Below, in pieces: positions 25,082 to 35,138 of a DNA stretch of 57,339 nt; position 1 is the stretch's first letter; each line of letters opens with the position of its first letter. Under the pieces are notes generated by a model. It saw only the letters and a program-made list of their open reading frames with translations. It searched no databases and was not told the DNA's origin. Position numbers and translations under genes: made by a program. The stretch is from Acidobacteriota bacterium (GTDB lineage Bacteria; Acidobacteriota; Vicinamibacteria; Fen-336): NCBI GenBank assembly GCA_011526565.1, contig WYBL01000115.1, forward strand, positions 1-57,339, read 5' to 3'.

Positions 25082-28000
25082 TGCCCAACGAACGCGACCA
25101 GTCACCCGAACCCGCCGAACCGCGCCCCCATGGGACCGGCGGCGGATTCACTCCGCCGCCGGAACCCGTCGAGGATCCGGCGAAGATCGCGACCGGCAGC
25201 ACGCTGGCCGACATCTCGATCCGCAACCACGTCTTCGCGTGGATGCTGATGGCCGCGCTGATCGGCTTCGGCGTCATCACCTACACCGGCTTCGGCAACG
25301 TCGTGAAGGGGCTCGGCATCAGCCAGAACCCCGACGTCGACTTCCCGGTGGTCAACATCTCGCTCGGCTACGAGGGCGCCTCGCCCGAGATCATGGAGAC
25401 CGACGTCGTCGACTTCGTCGAGGACGCGGTCACCTCGATCGAGGGCATCAAGTCGATCTCCTCCACCTCGCGCCAGGGCTCGGCCAGCGTCACCGTCGAG
25501 TTCGAGCTCGACCGCAACATCGACGCCGCGCTGCAGGACGTGCAGACCAAGGTGGCCCAGGCCGGCCGCCGGCTGCCGCGCGAGCTCGACCCGCCGGTCG
25601 TCACCAAGAACAACCCCGAGGACCAGCCGATCATGTGGCTGAGCCTCTCCGGCACCCGCTCCGCCAGCTTCCTCGCCGACTACGTGCGCAACGTGCTGCG
25701 CCCGCAACTGCAGACGATCCCGGGCGTCGGCGAGGTGTTCATGGGCGGCTACCGCGAGCGCAACCTGCGCGTGTGGTTCGACGCCGCCCGGCTCGAGGCC
25801 CAGGGCCTGACCGTGCTCGACGTGATCCAGGCGATCCAGCGCGAGCACCTCGAGGTGCCGGCCGGACGCATCGAGACCGCCGCCCGCGAGATGAACGTGC
25901 GCGCCGAAGGCGAAGCCATCGACGTCGAGGGCTTCCGCCGGCTGGTCGTGCTCTACCGCGACGGCGCGCCGATCCGGCTGGAGGACGTCGCGGTCGTCGA
26001 GGACGGCCTCGAGGACCGGCGTCGCGTCGCCCGCGCCATGGGCAACACCTCGATCGGCTTCGGCGTGCGCAAGCTGCGCGGCGCCAACGCGGTCGAGGTG
26101 GGGCGCAACGTCAAGGACCGGCTCGAGGAGATGAAGACGCAGCTCCCCGAGGGCGTCGACCTCAACGTCAACTTCGACGGCACCATCTTCATCGAGCACG
26201 CGATCCAGGAGATCCTCTTCACGCTCCTGATGGCGGCGCTGCTGACAGGCGCCGTGTGCTGGATCTTCCTCGGCTCGTGGTCGACGACGGTCAACGTGCT
26301 GCTGGCGATCCCGACCTCGATCCTCGGCACCTTCGTCGTCATGTACTTCATGGGCTTCACGCTCAACACCTTCACGGTGCTGGGCCTGACGCTCACGGTC
26401 GGCATCGTGGTCGACGACGCGATCATGGTGCTCGAGAACATCTACCGCCACCGCGAGCAGGGCGAGGGCAAGGTGAAGGCGGCCTCGCTCGGGGCCCGCG
26501 AGATCACCTTCGCCGCGGCCGCGGCCACCATGGCGATCGTCGCCATCTTCCTGCCGGTCGCCTTCATGAAGGGCATCATCGGCAAGTTCTTCTTCCAGTT
26601 CGGCGTCACCATCTCGGTCGCGGTGCTGATCTCGCTGCTCGAGGCGCTGACGCTGGCGCCGATGCGCTGCTCGCAGTTCCTCGAGGTCGGCGAGCGCACC
26701 ACCCGCTTCGGCCAGGCGGTCGAGCACGGCTTTTCGCGGCTCGCGGACCTGTACGGCCGCGTTCTGCCCGGCGCCCTTCACCACCGGGGCGCGATCCTCG
26801 CCGGGTCCGCCGTGTTCTTCGTCGCTTCGCTCGGCCTGCTCGGCCTGCTGCGCCAGGAGTTCGTGCCGGCCCAGGACTCCGGCCGCTTCCAGATCCGCTT
26901 CCAGACCCCGGTGGGGACCGCGCTCGACACCACGGAGCGCTACTTCAAGGCGGTCGAGAACTACCTGGACCGCCGGCCGGAGGTGGTCCGCTACTTCGGC
27001 TTCCTCGGCGGCTTCGGCGGCGGCGAGGTCAACACCGGCATGCTGTGGCTGACGATGCTGGACAAGGGCGACCGGCCCGCCGACCCGAAGACCGGCCGCA
27101 GGCTCAGCCAGCAGGAGTTCATGGACCTGACCCGCCGCGAGCTGGCCCAGATCCCCGGCGGGCGCGCGGTGCTGGTCGACCCCTCGGCGCAGAGCTTCAG
27201 CGCCAGCCGCGGCGGCGGCTTCCCGATCGAGATCTCGGTCCGCGGCCGCGACTGGGACACGCTGGCGGTCAAGTCGCAGGAGCTGATGGACGCGATGCGC
27301 GACAGCGGGCTGATGACGGACCTCGACAGCGACTACCAGGTCGGCATGCCCGAGGTCTCCGTGATCCCCGATCGCAACAAGGCGGCCGACCTCGGCATCA
27401 GCATGGCGGCGATCGGCCAGACCGTGAACGCGGCGATCGGCGGCACCCGGGTCGGCAAGTTCAAGGACCAGGGCCGCCGCTTCGACATCCGGGTGCGGCT
27501 GCTGCAGGACCAGCGCCAGCGCCCGGAGGACATCGCGCGGCTGCTGGTGCGCACCGGCACCGGCCAGGTCGTGCGGCTGGGCGACATCGTGCGCATCGAG
27601 CAGGCGCCCACGCTGCAGGCGATCACCCGCAAGGACCGCGAGCGGGCGATCACGATCTACGCGAACGTCGCGACCGGCGTCTCCCAGGCGGCGGCGCTCG
27701 ATCGCGCGCTCGAGCTGGCGCGAGGCGTGCTCCCCGACGGCTACCGCGCGGTGCCGGCCGGCACCTCGCAGGCGTTCAAGGAGAGCTTCGACTCGCTGAT
27801 CTTCGCGTTCCTGATGGGCCTGATCGTCGCCTACATGGTGCTGGCGACCCAGTTCAACGCCTTCACCCACCCGTTCACCGTGCTGCTGGCGCTGCCGTTC
27901 TCGATCAGCGGCGCGCTGCTCGCGCTCTGGGTGTCGGGCCAGAGCATCAACGTCTACTCGATGCTGGGCCTGATCCTGCTGATGGGCATCGCCAAGAAGA

Positions 28001-28353
28001 ACTCGATCCTGCTGGTCGACTTCACCAACCAGTTCCGGGCCCAGGGCCACGAGCGCCACGAGGCGCTGCTGAAGGCCTGCCCGGTGCGGCTGCGGCCGAT
28101 CCTGATGACCTCGACGGCGACGATCGCCGGTGCCCTGCCGCCGGCGCTGGCGATCGGCCCCGGCGCCGAGCTGCAGCGGCCGATGGCGCTGGCGCTCGTC
28201 GGCGGCATCTTCGTCTCGACGGCGTTCACGCTGTTCGTGGTGCCGGCGGCCTACAGCGTGCTCGACGACGTGACGGCCTGGAACAGCGACCGCCAGCGCC
28301 GCCGCCAGGGCCTGTTCGAGGCCCTCGCCGCCCTGCGCCACCGGGAGGCCTGA
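25081..28353 (+). CDS. RND family efflux transporter permease (second system)
   Basis: A 1090-aa pump of the HAE1/AcrB superfamily. A hydrophilic N-terminal tail of about 45 residues (Pro/Glu-rich, MPNERDQSPEPAEPRPHGTG) precedes the first membrane helix HVFAWMLMAALIGFGVITYT, which is longer than usual. Proton-relay acids lie in LTVGIVVDDAIMVLENIYRH and the Lys partner in [20 protein letters not shown]. Two large porter loops are present. ATG at 25081 overlaps the adaptor stop; the frame extends upstream only as shadow. No outer membrane factor is adjacent, so the TolC-like protein at 13.5 kb may be shared. Confidence 0.93.
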   Translation: MPNERDQSPEPAEPRPHGTGGGFTPPPEPVEDPAKIATGSTLADISIRNHVFAWMLMAALIGFGVITYTGFGNVVKGLGISQNPDVDFPVVNISLGYEGASPEIMETDVVDFVEDAVTSIEGIKSISSTSRQGSASVTVEFELDRNIDAALQDVQTKVAQAGRRLPRELDPPVVTKNNPEDQPIMWLSLSGTRSASFLADYVRNVLRPQLQTIPGVGEVFMGGYRERNLRVWFDAARLEAQGLTVLDVIQAIQREHLEVPAGRIETAAREMNVRAEGEAIDVEGFRRLVVLYRDGAPIRLEDVAVVEDGLEDRRRVARAMGNTSIGFGVRKLRGANAVEVGRNVKDRLEEMKTQLPEGVDLNVNFDGTIFIEHAIQEILFTLLMAALLTGAVCWIFLGSWSTTVNVLLAIPTSILGTFVVMYFMGFTLNTFTVLGLTLTVGIVVDDAIMVLENIYRHREQGEGKVKAASLGAREITFAAAAATMAIVAIFLPVAFMKGIIGKFFFQFGVTISVAVLISLLEALTLAPMRCSQFLEVGERTTRFGQAVEHGFSRLADLYGRVLPGALHHRGAILAGSAVFFVASLGLLGLLRQEFVPAQDSGRFQIRFQTPVGTALDTTERYFKAVENYLDRRPEVVRYFGFLGGFGGGEVNTGMLWLTMLDKGDRPADPKTGRRLSQQEFMDLTRRELAQIPGGRAVLVDPSAQSFSASRGGGFPIEISVRGRDWDTLAVKSQELMDAMRDSGLMTDLDSDYQVGMPEVSVIPDRNKAADLGISMAAIGQTVNAAIGGTRVGKFKDQGRRFDIRVRLLQDQRQRPEDIARLLVRTGTGQVVRLGDIVRIEQAPTLQAITRKDRERAITIYANVATGVSQAAALDRALELARGVLPDGYRAVPAGTSQAFKESFDSLIFAFLMGLIVAYMVLATQFNAFTHPFTVLLALPFSISGALLALWVSGQSINVYSMLGLILLMGIAKKNSILLVDFTNQFRAQGHERHEALLKACPVRLRPILMTSTATIAGALPPALAIGPGAELQRPMALALVGGIFVSTAFTLFVVPAAYSVLDDVTAWNSDRQRRRQGLFEALAALRHREA

Positions 28354-28381
28354 CGGGGTTCGGGGGTAATCTCAGCTCACC

Positions 28382-30352
28382 ATGAGCACCGCGCCGTTCG
28401 GGTTCCTGCGGGTGGGGGCGGCGTCGCCGCGGGTCAGCGTCGCCGACCCCTGTGCCAACGCCGGGCACTCGCTGGAGGCGATCGGCCGCGCGCGCGCCGC
28501 GGGCGTGCAGGCGCTGGTGCTGCCGGAGCTGGGCCTCGTCGGCTACACGAGCGCCGACCTGCTGTTCTCGCTCTCCACGCTCGTCGCCGGCGCCGAGCGG
28601 GCGCTCGGCCGCGTGCTCGATGCGACCCGCGACACGCCGATGCTGATCGTGCTCGGCCTGCCCGTCGCGGCCGACGGCCGGCTGTTCAACGCGGCGGCCG
28701 TGATCCAGGCGGGCGAGCTGCTGGGCGTCGTGCCCAAGACCTTCCTGCCCGGCTACAAGGAGTACTACGAGGAGCGCTGGTTCTCGACGGCGCGCGACGC
28801 GGCCCGCGGCAGCGTGAGGCTGTGCGGGCGCGACGTGCCGTTCGGCACCGACCTGCTCTTCGTGCTGGAGTCCGAGCCCGCCGTCGCGTTCGGCGTCGAG
28901 ATCTGCGAGGACCTGTGGTCGCCGGTGCCGCCGTCGTGCTTCCACGCCGCGGCCGGGGCGACGGTGATCCTGACGCCCTCGGCCAGCAACGAGATCGTCG
29001 GCAAGGCCGACTACCGGCGCGAGCTGGTGCTGCAGCAGTCCGGCCGCCTGTTGTGCGGCTACGTCTACGCCAACGCGGGCGTGCACGAGTCGACCACCGA
29101 CGTCGTCTTCGGCGGCCAGCTCCTGATCGCGGAGAACGCCACGCTGCTGGCGGAGGGGCGCCGCTTCGCCCGCGAGGGCGACCTCGCGGTCTGCGAGGTC
29201 GACGTCGAGCGGCTGACCGTCGAGCGGGTGCGCCAGACCTCGTTCGCGGACGCGGTGCACCGGCTCGCCGCGCCCTACCGCCGGGTTGCGCTGCGCGAGA
29301 TCCCGGCCGAGCAGCCGCGCACGCTCTTGCGGCGGATCGACCCCCACCCGTTCGTGCCGCAGGACCCGCGCACGCTGGACGAGCGCTGCCTCGAGGTGTT
29401 CGCGATCCAGACGGCGGCGCTCGCCAAGCGGCTCGAGCACGCCCGCGGCCGCCGGGTCGTGCTCGGCCTCTCGGGTGGCCTCGACTCGACGCTGGCACTG
29501 CTCGTCTGCGCCCGCACCTTCGACCTGCTGGGGCTGCCGCGCGACGGCATCCACGCCCTCACCCTGCCCGGCCCCGGGACCTCGCCGCGCACGCTGGCCT
29601 CGGCCCGGGCACTGGCCGCCGCCTACGGCGCGACGCTGCGCGAGATCGACATCAGCGACGCCTGCCTGCGCCACGGCCGCGACATCGGCCTGCCGGAAGA
29701 CGACCGCAGCAGCAACACCTACCAGAACGTCCAGGCCCGCGAGCGCACCCAGGTGCTGATGGACAGCGCCAACCTGGTCGGCGGCCTGGTGGTCGGCACC
29801 GGCGACCTGTCGGAGCTGGCGCTCGGCTGGTGCACCTTCGCCGGCGACCACGTCAGCATGTACAACGTGAACGCCGGCGTGCCGAAGACGCTGGTGCGGC
29901 GGCTGGTGAGCTGGCTCGCCGACCGCGCCTCGGCGGCCGAAGCCGCTGCCTTGCGCGAGGTGCTCGACACACCGGTGTCCCCGGAGCTGGTGCCGCCCGG
30001 CGCAGGCGGGGCGATCGCCCAGCTCACCGAAGAACTGCTGGGGCCCTACGAGCTGCACGACTTCTTCCTGCACGCCCTGCTGCGCCACGGGGCGGGGCCG
30101 GCCAAGATCCGCTTCCTGGCCCGCCACGCCTTCGCCGGCGTCTACGCGGACGAGCAGGTGGCGGCCGCGCTGAGGGTGTTCGTGAACCGCTTCTTCGAGG
30201 CGCAGTGGAAGCGCTCGGTGGCCCCGGACGGGCCCAAGGTGGGCTCGGTCTCGCTGTCCCCGCGCGGCGACTGGCGGATGCCCTCGGACGCCAGCCGCGC
30301 AGCCTGGCTCGCCGAACTCGAAGAACCGGCGCAGGAGGCCCCGCCGCGATAA
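28382..30352 (+). CDS. nadE: Glutamine-dependent NAD(+) synthetase
   Basis: A 656-aa two-domain enzyme that makes NAD from deamido-NAD, ATP and glutamine-derived ammonia. The N-terminal nitrilase-type glutaminase has the full triad: Glu49 (LPELGLVGYT), Lys119 (VVPKTFLPGYKEYYEERWF) and Cys175 (GVEICEDLWSP). The C-terminal synthetase has the ATP PP-loop SGGLDS starting at Ser364 and SSNTYQNVQARERTQVLMDS downstream. Length matches the mycobacterial-type enzyme (about 680). The start lies 28 bases after the RND gene and the PilZ gene starts 12 bases after its stop, so they may share transcripts. Confidence 0.95.
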   Translation: MSTAPFGFLRVGAASPRVSVADPCANAGHSLEAIGRARAAGVQALVLPELGLVGYTSADLLFSLSTLVAGAERALGRVLDATRDTPMLIVLGLPVAADGRLFNAAAVIQAGELLGVVPKTFLPGYKEYYEERWFSTARDAARGSVRLCGRDVPFGTDLLFVLESEPAVAFGVEICEDLWSPVPPSCFHAAAGATVILTPSASNEIVGKADYRRELVLQQSGRLLCGYVYANAGVHESTTDVVFGGQLLIAENATLLAEGRRFAREGDLAVCEVDVERLTVERVRQTSFADAVHRLAAPYRRVALREIPAEQPRTLLRRIDPHPFVPQDPRTLDERCLEVFAIQTAALAKRLEHARGRRVVLGLSGGLDSTLALLVCARTFDLLGLPRDGIHALTLPGPGTSPRTLASARALAAAYGATLREIDISDACLRHGRDIGLPEDDRSSNTYQNVQARERTQVLMDSANLVGGLVVGTGDLSELALGWCTFAGDHVSMYNVNAGVPKTLVRRLVSWLADRASAAEAAALREVLDTPVSPELVPPGAGGAIAQLTEELLGPYELHDFFLHALLRHGAGPAKIRFLARHAFAGVYADEQVAAALRVFVNRFFEAQWKRSVAPDGPKVGSVSLSPRGDWRMPSDASRAAWLAELEEPAQEAPPR

Positions 30353-30364
30353 ACTCCGCCTTCC

Positions 30365-31036
30365 ATGCCGATCGTCGTGCTGTGCCTGCCGGGCGAGGTC
30401 GAGGCGAGCCTGGCGGACACGTCGCTCCACCGCGACGACGTCCGCCGCCACCCGGCCCGCAGCCTGGACGAGGCGAAGAACCTGGTCGCGGAAACCCGGC
30501 CGCACCTGCTGCTGCTGTGGCACGAGCAGGCGGGCGCCGCGGCCTTCGTGCAGGCGCTGCGCCGCGACCCCGGCACCCGCCGGATGTCGATCGCCGTCGT
30601 GGCGGGCGAAGACTTCGATCCCGCCGAGGTCGAGCTGCTCGAGGCGGGGGCCAACGCCACCCTGCGCCTGCCGGTGAGCGCGGAGTGGGACGACCGGCTC
30701 TCGCGGCTGATGACGGTCCCGGCGCGCAAGGACGTGCGTTTCCCGGCCCACTTCGAGATCCTGGCGCGGGCTGGCATCGGCGTCGAGCAGGTGCCGGTGA
30801 TGATGGTCAACCTGTCCGTCAACGGAATGCGGATCGAGTCGAGCTACGCGCTCTCGATCGGCGACGACATCGACTTCCGCTTCCTGCTGCCGGGCTCGGA
30901 CCACGCGGTGGCCGGCTCGGGGCGCGTCGTGCGCGAGGCGGGGCGCAACCAGTACGGCGTGGAGTTCTACGGCCTCGAGGGCGACGGGGCCGAACTGGTC
31001 CACGCCTACATCGAACGGCTGGGCGGAACCTCGTAG
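30365..31036 (+). CDS. PilZ domain protein with N-terminal receiver-like domain
   Basis: A 223-aa protein. Residues 1-115 look like a degenerate response-regulator receiver fold (PIVVLCLPGEVEASL.., ETRPHLLLLWHEQAG.., RRMSIAVVAGEDFDPAEVEL) without a clear phospho-Asp in the usual DxP context. Residues about 117-220 are a PilZ domain: RKDVR supplies an RxxxR-type c-di-GMP motif and MVNLSVNGMRIES the (D/N)xSxxG motif. It should bind cyclic di-GMP and regulate motility, pili or exopolysaccharide. Its partner is not obvious; PilT and an HD-GYP protein are encoded a few kb away. Confidence 0.8.
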   Translation: MPIVVLCLPGEVEASLADTSLHRDDVRRHPARSLDEAKNLVAETRPHLLLLWHEQAGAAAFVQALRRDPGTRRMSIAVVAGEDFDPAEVELLEAGANATLRLPVSAEWDDRLSRLMTVPARKDVRFPAHFEILARAGIGVEQVPVMMVNLSVNGMRIESSYALSIGDDIDFRFLLPGSDHAVAGSGRVVREAGRNQYGVEFYGLEGDGAELVHAYIERLGGTS

Positions 31037-31069
31037 TTCCCCCCGCCCGAGAAGGAGACGATAAGCCAA

Positions 31070-33175
31070 GTGCAGATCCGGACGTTGCCGGTCGCGGACA
31101 TCGAGCTGCCCCAGGAGCTCTCGCGCCTGCGCGAGCTCGCCTACGACTTGTGGTGGTGCTGGTCGCCGCACGCCACCCGCCTGTTCGCCTGGATCGACCC
31201 CGACCACTGGAAGCGCTACCACAACCCGGTCGAGCTGCTGATCAACGTCGAGCCCCACCAGTGGGCGCGGCTGCTCTCCGACCCCGAGTTCCTGCGCGCG
31301 TACCAGCAGACGATGGCCTCGTGGGACGCCTACCACGACCAGCCGCGTCCCGCCGCCGACGCGCTGCCGGGACCCGTCGCCTACTTCTCGATGGAGTTCG
31401 GCCTGCACGAGTCGCTCGGCGTCTACTCGGGCGGCCTCGGCATCCTCGCCGGCGACCACTGCAAGGCGGCCAGCGACCTCGGCGTCCCGCTCGTCGGCGT
31501 CGGCCTGCTCTACCAGTCGGGCTACTTCCGGCAGACGGTCGACGCCGACGGCTTCCAGCAGCACTTCTATCCCGACTACGACTTCGCCCGCCTGCCGCTG
31601 GCCCCCGTCGCCGGGCCGACCGGCGGCATCCTGACGGTGCCGATCGACCTGCCGGGTCGCGTCGTGCAGGCGGCCGTGTGGAAGGTGCAGGTCGGCCGCG
31701 TGCCGGTGCTGATGCTCGACACCGACATTCCGCTCAACGACCCCGCGGATCGTCCGATCACCGGCGTGCTCTACGTGCGCGGCCGCGAGATGCGGCTGAT
31801 CCAGGAGTACGTGCTGGGCGTCGGCGGCGTGCGCGCGCTGCGCGAGCTGGGGATCCGGCCTGCCGTGTGGCACATGAACGAGGGCCACGTCGCGCTGCTC
31901 GGCCTCGAGCGGGCCCGCAACCGCGTGCGCAGCGGCGAGGGCCTGGCCGAGGCGCTGTCGGCGGTGGCCCGCAACTGCGTGTTCACCACCCACACGCCGG
32001 TGCCCGCCGGCAACGAGCAGTTCGACCTCGCGCTCGCCCGCAAGTACCTCGAGCCGTGGGCCAAGGACGTCGGCTGCAACGTCGAGGAGCCGCTCGCGCT
32101 CGGCACCGAGGCGGGCAGCTTCAACCTGACGGTGCTGGCGATCCGGCTGTCGTCGTCGGTCAACGGCGTCAGCCGCCTGCACGGCGACGTCAGCTCGGAC
32201 ATGTGGCGCCACCTGTGGCCCGGCGCGCCGGAGAAGCCTGTCGGCCACGTCACCAACGGCGTGCACACCGAGACCTGGATCGGTCCCGAGATGCGCGCCC
32301 TCTACACCCACCACGTCGGCCTCGACTGGGAGCAGCACCTGCTGGAGCCGGAGTGGTGGAAGCGCATCCACGACGTCGCCGACGCCGACCTCTGGGCGGC
32401 GCACCGCCAGCAGAAGGAGCGCCTGGTGCGCTTCGTGCGCGAGCGGGTCCGCGAGCAGGCCGCACGCCACGGCCACGCCCCCGACGAGCTGCGCCGGGTG
32501 GAGGCGCTGCTCGACCCCGCGGCGCTGACCATCGGCTTCGCCCGCCGCTTCGCGACCTACAAGCGCGCGGCGCTGATCCTGACCGACCTCGACCGCCTGC
32601 GCCGCCTGCTGGGCGACCCGTCGCGGCCGGTGCAGATGATCTTCGCGGGCAAGGCCCACCCGGCTGACCGCGCGGGCCAGGACGGCATCCGCAAGCTGTT
32701 CCGCATGACCCAGGAAGAGTTCTCGGGGCGCCTCGTCTACCTCGAGGACTACGACATGGAGATGGGCCGCATGCTGGTCCAGGGCTGCGACGTGTGGCTC
32801 AACAACCCGCGCCGCCCGCAGGAGGCGTCGGGCACCTCGGGCCAGAAGGTGCCGGTCAACGGCGGCATCAACGCGAGCGTGCTCGACGGCTGGTGGGTCG
32901 AGGGCTATCGCGGCGACAACGGCTGGGCGATCGGCGACGGCAGCGAGCAGGCGACCCAGGAGGAGCAGGACGCGGCCGACGCCCTGGCGTTGTACGAGAC
33001 GCTGGAGCACGGGGTGATCCCGCGCTTCTACGACCGCGACGAGAGCGGCCTGCCGCGGCACTGGATCGCGACGATGAAGGCGGCGATCGAGTCGACGGTC
33101 AGCCCGTTCAGCGCCCACCGCATGGTGAGCCAGTACGTGGGCGAGATCTACCAGCCGGCGGCGGCGCGGCGCTAG
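31070..33175 (+). CDS. glgP: Alpha-glucan (glycogen/maltodextrin) phosphorylase, GT35
   Basis: A 701-aa enzyme releasing glucose-1-phosphate from alpha-1,4-glucans. It belongs to the shorter bacterial type: N-terminal LRELAYDLWWCWSPHATRLF, PVAYFSMEFGLHESLGVYSG, HMNEGHVALLGLER, FARRFATYKRAALIL, and the pyridoxal-phosphate segment ASGTSGQKVPVNGG with Lys593. The GTG start at 31070 is preceded by AAGGAGA. It is the last gene of the plus-strand run and converges on the zinc-ribbon gene, with a hairpin across its stop codon. Confidence 0.94.
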   Translation: MQIRTLPVADIELPQELSRLRELAYDLWWCWSPHATRLFAWIDPDHWKRYHNPVELLINVEPHQWARLLSDPEFLRAYQQTMASWDAYHDQPRPAADALPGPVAYFSMEFGLHESLGVYSGGLGILAGDHCKAASDLGVPLVGVGLLYQSGYFRQTVDADGFQQHFYPDYDFARLPLAPVAGPTGGILTVPIDLPGRVVQAAVWKVQVGRVPVLMLDTDIPLNDPADRPITGVLYVRGREMRLIQEYVLGVGGVRALRELGIRPAVWHMNEGHVALLGLERARNRVRSGEGLAEALSAVARNCVFTTHTPVPAGNEQFDLALARKYLEPWAKDVGCNVEEPLALGTEAGSFNLTVLAIRLSSSVNGVSRLHGDVSSDMWRHLWPGAPEKPVGHVTNGVHTETWIGPEMRALYTHHVGLDWEQHLLEPEWWKRIHDVADADLWAAHRQQKERLVRFVRERVREQAARHGHAPDELRRVEALLDPAALTIGFARRFATYKRAALILTDLDRLRRLLGDPSRPVQMIFAGKAHPADRAGQDGIRKLFRMTQEEFSGRLVYLEDYDMEMGRMLVQGCDVWLNNPRRPQEASGTSGQKVPVNGGINASVLDGWWVEGYRGDNGWAIGDGSEQATQEEQDAADALALYETLEHGVIPRFYDRDESGLPRHWIATMKAAIESTVSPFSAHRMVSQYVGEIYQPAAARR

Positions 33176-33185
33176 GGAGCGCCGC
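33166..33185. terminator. GC hairpin at the end of glgP
   Basis: Arms GCGGCGCT and AGCGCCGC enclose AGGG with perfect 8-base pairing, and the glgP stop TAG lies across the left arm and loop. No T-run follows. It sits between convergent genes and may act on both strands. Confidence 0.4.
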
Positions 33186-33199
33186 GCGCCGCCCGGCGC

Positions 33200-33910
33200 T
33201 CAGGCCGAGTCGAAGCGGCGACGGGCCTCGGTGAAGGGCTGGTACATGCGCTGCCGCTCCTGCATGATCGTGCGCAGGACGCCGTCGCAGCTCGCGGCCT
33301 CCCGGGCGTTCACCACCACGTCGACGTAGCAGGTGAAGGCCTGGGTGCCGTCGCCCGTCTTGTACTCGTCGCCGACCAGGATCACGAACAGGTTGCGGCG
33401 AGCCTCGGGCTGCAGCCGGCCCAGCCGCTGGTAGACCGACTCCCGGCCCTGAGCCAGCGCCTGGCGCGAGGTCACCAGCAGGTTGTAGGCGCCCTGCTCC
33501 AGCAGCCGCGAGCCCTCGTCGTAGTCGTCGAGCGCCTCCACGGCGAAGCCGAGCCGGCTCAGCGAAAGCGTGATCGCGCCGGCCTGGCCGCGGTCCGGCA
33601 GCGCCACCATGGCGCGCCCGGCGCTGCCGCTGGCGGCCGCCGCCCCGCCGCCCATCTCGCGGCGGAGCTGCGCCATCATCTGCGCCTTCATCTCGTCGAG
33701 GCCGGCCTCCGGGGCCGTGGCCGGCGCCGGGGCGGGCGCCGGTGGCGGCGGCGGCTCGGGGGCGGGTGGCGGCGCGACGGCCGCGGCGGCCTTGCCCGGG
33801 AACTTGACGACCGTCTGGCACTTCGGGCACTTCACGCTGAAGGCGCGGTCGGGCACCTTGGCGTCGTCGATGCGGATCGTGTGCTGGCAGTTGGGGCAGG
33901 GGGCTTGCAC
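33200..33910 (-). CDS. Zinc-ribbon protein with receiver-like domain, PilT operon
   Basis: A 236-aa protein. The N-terminus CPNCQHTIRIDDAKVP..CPKCQTVVKF (residues 5-35) is a zinc-ribbon of the MJ0042/zinc_ribbon_5 type. After an Ala/Pro-rich linker (about 40-70) and a Met-rich helix, residues about 100-225 form an alpha/beta receiver-like domain (RAMVALPDRGQAGAITLSLS, NLFVILVGDEYKTGD) lacking an evident phospho-Asp site. GTG start, 4 bases after the PilT stop, so it is in the same operon. Function is unknown; the layout suggests a regulatory or scaffold partner of the pilus motor. Confidence 0.65.
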   Translation of the reverse strand: MQAPCPNCQHTIRIDDAKVPDRAFSVKCPKCQTVVKFPGKAAAAVAPPPAPEPPPPPAPAPAPATAPEAGLDEMKAQMMAQLRREMGGGAAAASGSAGRAMVALPDRGQAGAITLSLSRLGFAVEALDDYDEGSRLLEQGAYNLLVTSRQALAQGRESVYQRLGRLQPEARRNLFVILVGDEYKTGDGTQAFTCYVDVVVNAREAASCDGVLRTIMQERQRMYQPFTEARRRFDSA

Positions 33911-33914
33911 GGGC

Positions 33915-35057
33915 CTACCTCTCGATCATGTCGTCGCTCGCGGCCGGCTCCTCGTCGGGCACGCCGGCTTCGGAGTCGAGGCGGAGCTGGAGGTTGGTGC
34001 GGTTGGTCGCGTAGCTGAGTGCCAGCTCCTTGTCGACGATGCCCGCCTGGATCAGCTTCAGCAGCTCGCCGTCGAAGGTCTGCATGCCGTCGAGCTGGCC
34101 GGCGTCCATCGCGTCGAGCAGGCTCTTGCCCTCGCGCTCGCCCTCCTGCACGTACTCGCGGGTGCGGGCCGTGGAGCGCAGGATCTCGCACAGCGCCAGG
34201 CGCCCGCCGCCGATCTTCGGCACCAGCCGCTGCGACACCACCCACTTGAACGACTGCGAGAAGCGGGTGCGGATCTGGCGCTCCTCGTTCTTGGGGAACA
34301 CGCCGACGATGCGGTCGATCGTCTTGGAGGCGTCGATCGTGTGCAGCGTGGAGAGCACGAGGTGGCCGGTCTCCGAGGCCTCCAGCGCGATCGAGATCGT
34401 CTCCACGTCGCGCATCTCGCCGACCAGGATCACCTTGGGGGCCTGGCGAAGGGCGGCGCGCAGCGCCAGCGCGAAGGTCTCGGTGTCGGTGCCGACCTCG
34501 CGCTGGTTGATGGTCGCCTTCTCGTGCGGGTGCAGGTACTCGACCGGGTCCTCGATGGTGATGATGTGGATGGCCTTTTCCTGGTTGAACTTCTTGATGA
34601 CGGCGGCCAGCGTCGTCGACTTGCCCGAGCCGGTCGGCCCGGTCACCAACACGATCCCGTTGCGCTCCTTGGTGATCTCGGCGAGCTGTGGCGGGATGCC
34701 GAGCTGCTCGATGGTCGGGATGTTGTTGGGGATCACGCGCAGCACCGCGGAGTACGACCCGCGCTGCTGGAAGATGTTGACGCGGAAGCGGGTGCGCCGC
34801 GTCAGCGAGTACGAGCAGTCGGTCGAGCCCGTCTTCACCAGCTTGTCGGCGGTGTCGCGGCGGCCGTTGATCAGCCGCATCGCGATCAGCTCGGTCTGGT
34901 AGGGGGTCAGCCGCTCGATGCCCGCGTAGGGCACCGCCCGCAACTGGCCGTCGAGCTCGACCTGGGGCGGGCGGCCGACCGACAGGTTCAGGTCGGAGAT
35001 GCCCGGGGAGAAGTCGAGCATCGTCTCGAGCAACGGATCGAGATCGAAGAAGGGCAT
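33915..35057 (-). CDS. pilT: Type IV pilus retraction ATPase, PilT/PilU-like
   Basis: A 380-aa hexameric secretion ATPase of the GspE/PilT superfamily. Walker A is GPTGSGKST, the Asp/Walker B region ILVGEMRDVETISIALEAS, and the His box STLHTIDASKTIDRIV. The N-terminal PAS-like domain contains SDLNLSVGRPPQVELDG. The C-terminus reads ALCEILRSTARTREYVQEGE and lacks the classic AIRNLIRE retraction motif, so this may be a PilU-like or accessory motor. GGAGG lies 8 bases before ATG. It lies downstream of the HD-GYP and a small basic protein gene. Confidence 0.88.
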   Translation of the reverse strand: MPFFDLDPLLETMLDFSPGISDLNLSVGRPPQVELDGQLRAVPYAGIERLTPYQTELIAMRLINGRRDTADKLVKTGSTDCSYSLTRRTRFRVNIFQQRGSYSAVLRVIPNNIPTIEQLGIPPQLAEITKERNGIVLVTGPTGSGKSTTLAAVIKKFNQEKAIHIITIEDPVEYLHPHEKATINQREVGTDTETFALALRAALRQAPKVILVGEMRDVETISIALEASETGHLVLSTLHTIDASKTIDRIVGVFPKNEERQIRTRFSQSFKWVVSQRLVPKIGGGRLALCEILRSTARTREYVQEGEREGKSLLDAMDAGQLDGMQTFDGELLKLIQAGIVDKELALSYATNRTNLQLRLDSEAGVPDEEPAASDDMIER

Positions 35058-35138
35058 GGGGGGAGCCTCCGGAGGCGGATGATACCCCCGAGCGGTGACC
35101 CGTGCCGGCGCGGCCGGGTCACCCGTCCGGGGTGCGGG

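Noticed and set aside
28226..33118. A 1630-codon open frame on the minus strand
   Set aside because: It is antisense to nadE, the PilZ gene and glgP, all of which have conserved catalytic motifs. The translation is His/Arg/Asp/Val-rich, low-complexity and typical of high-GC antisense shadows.
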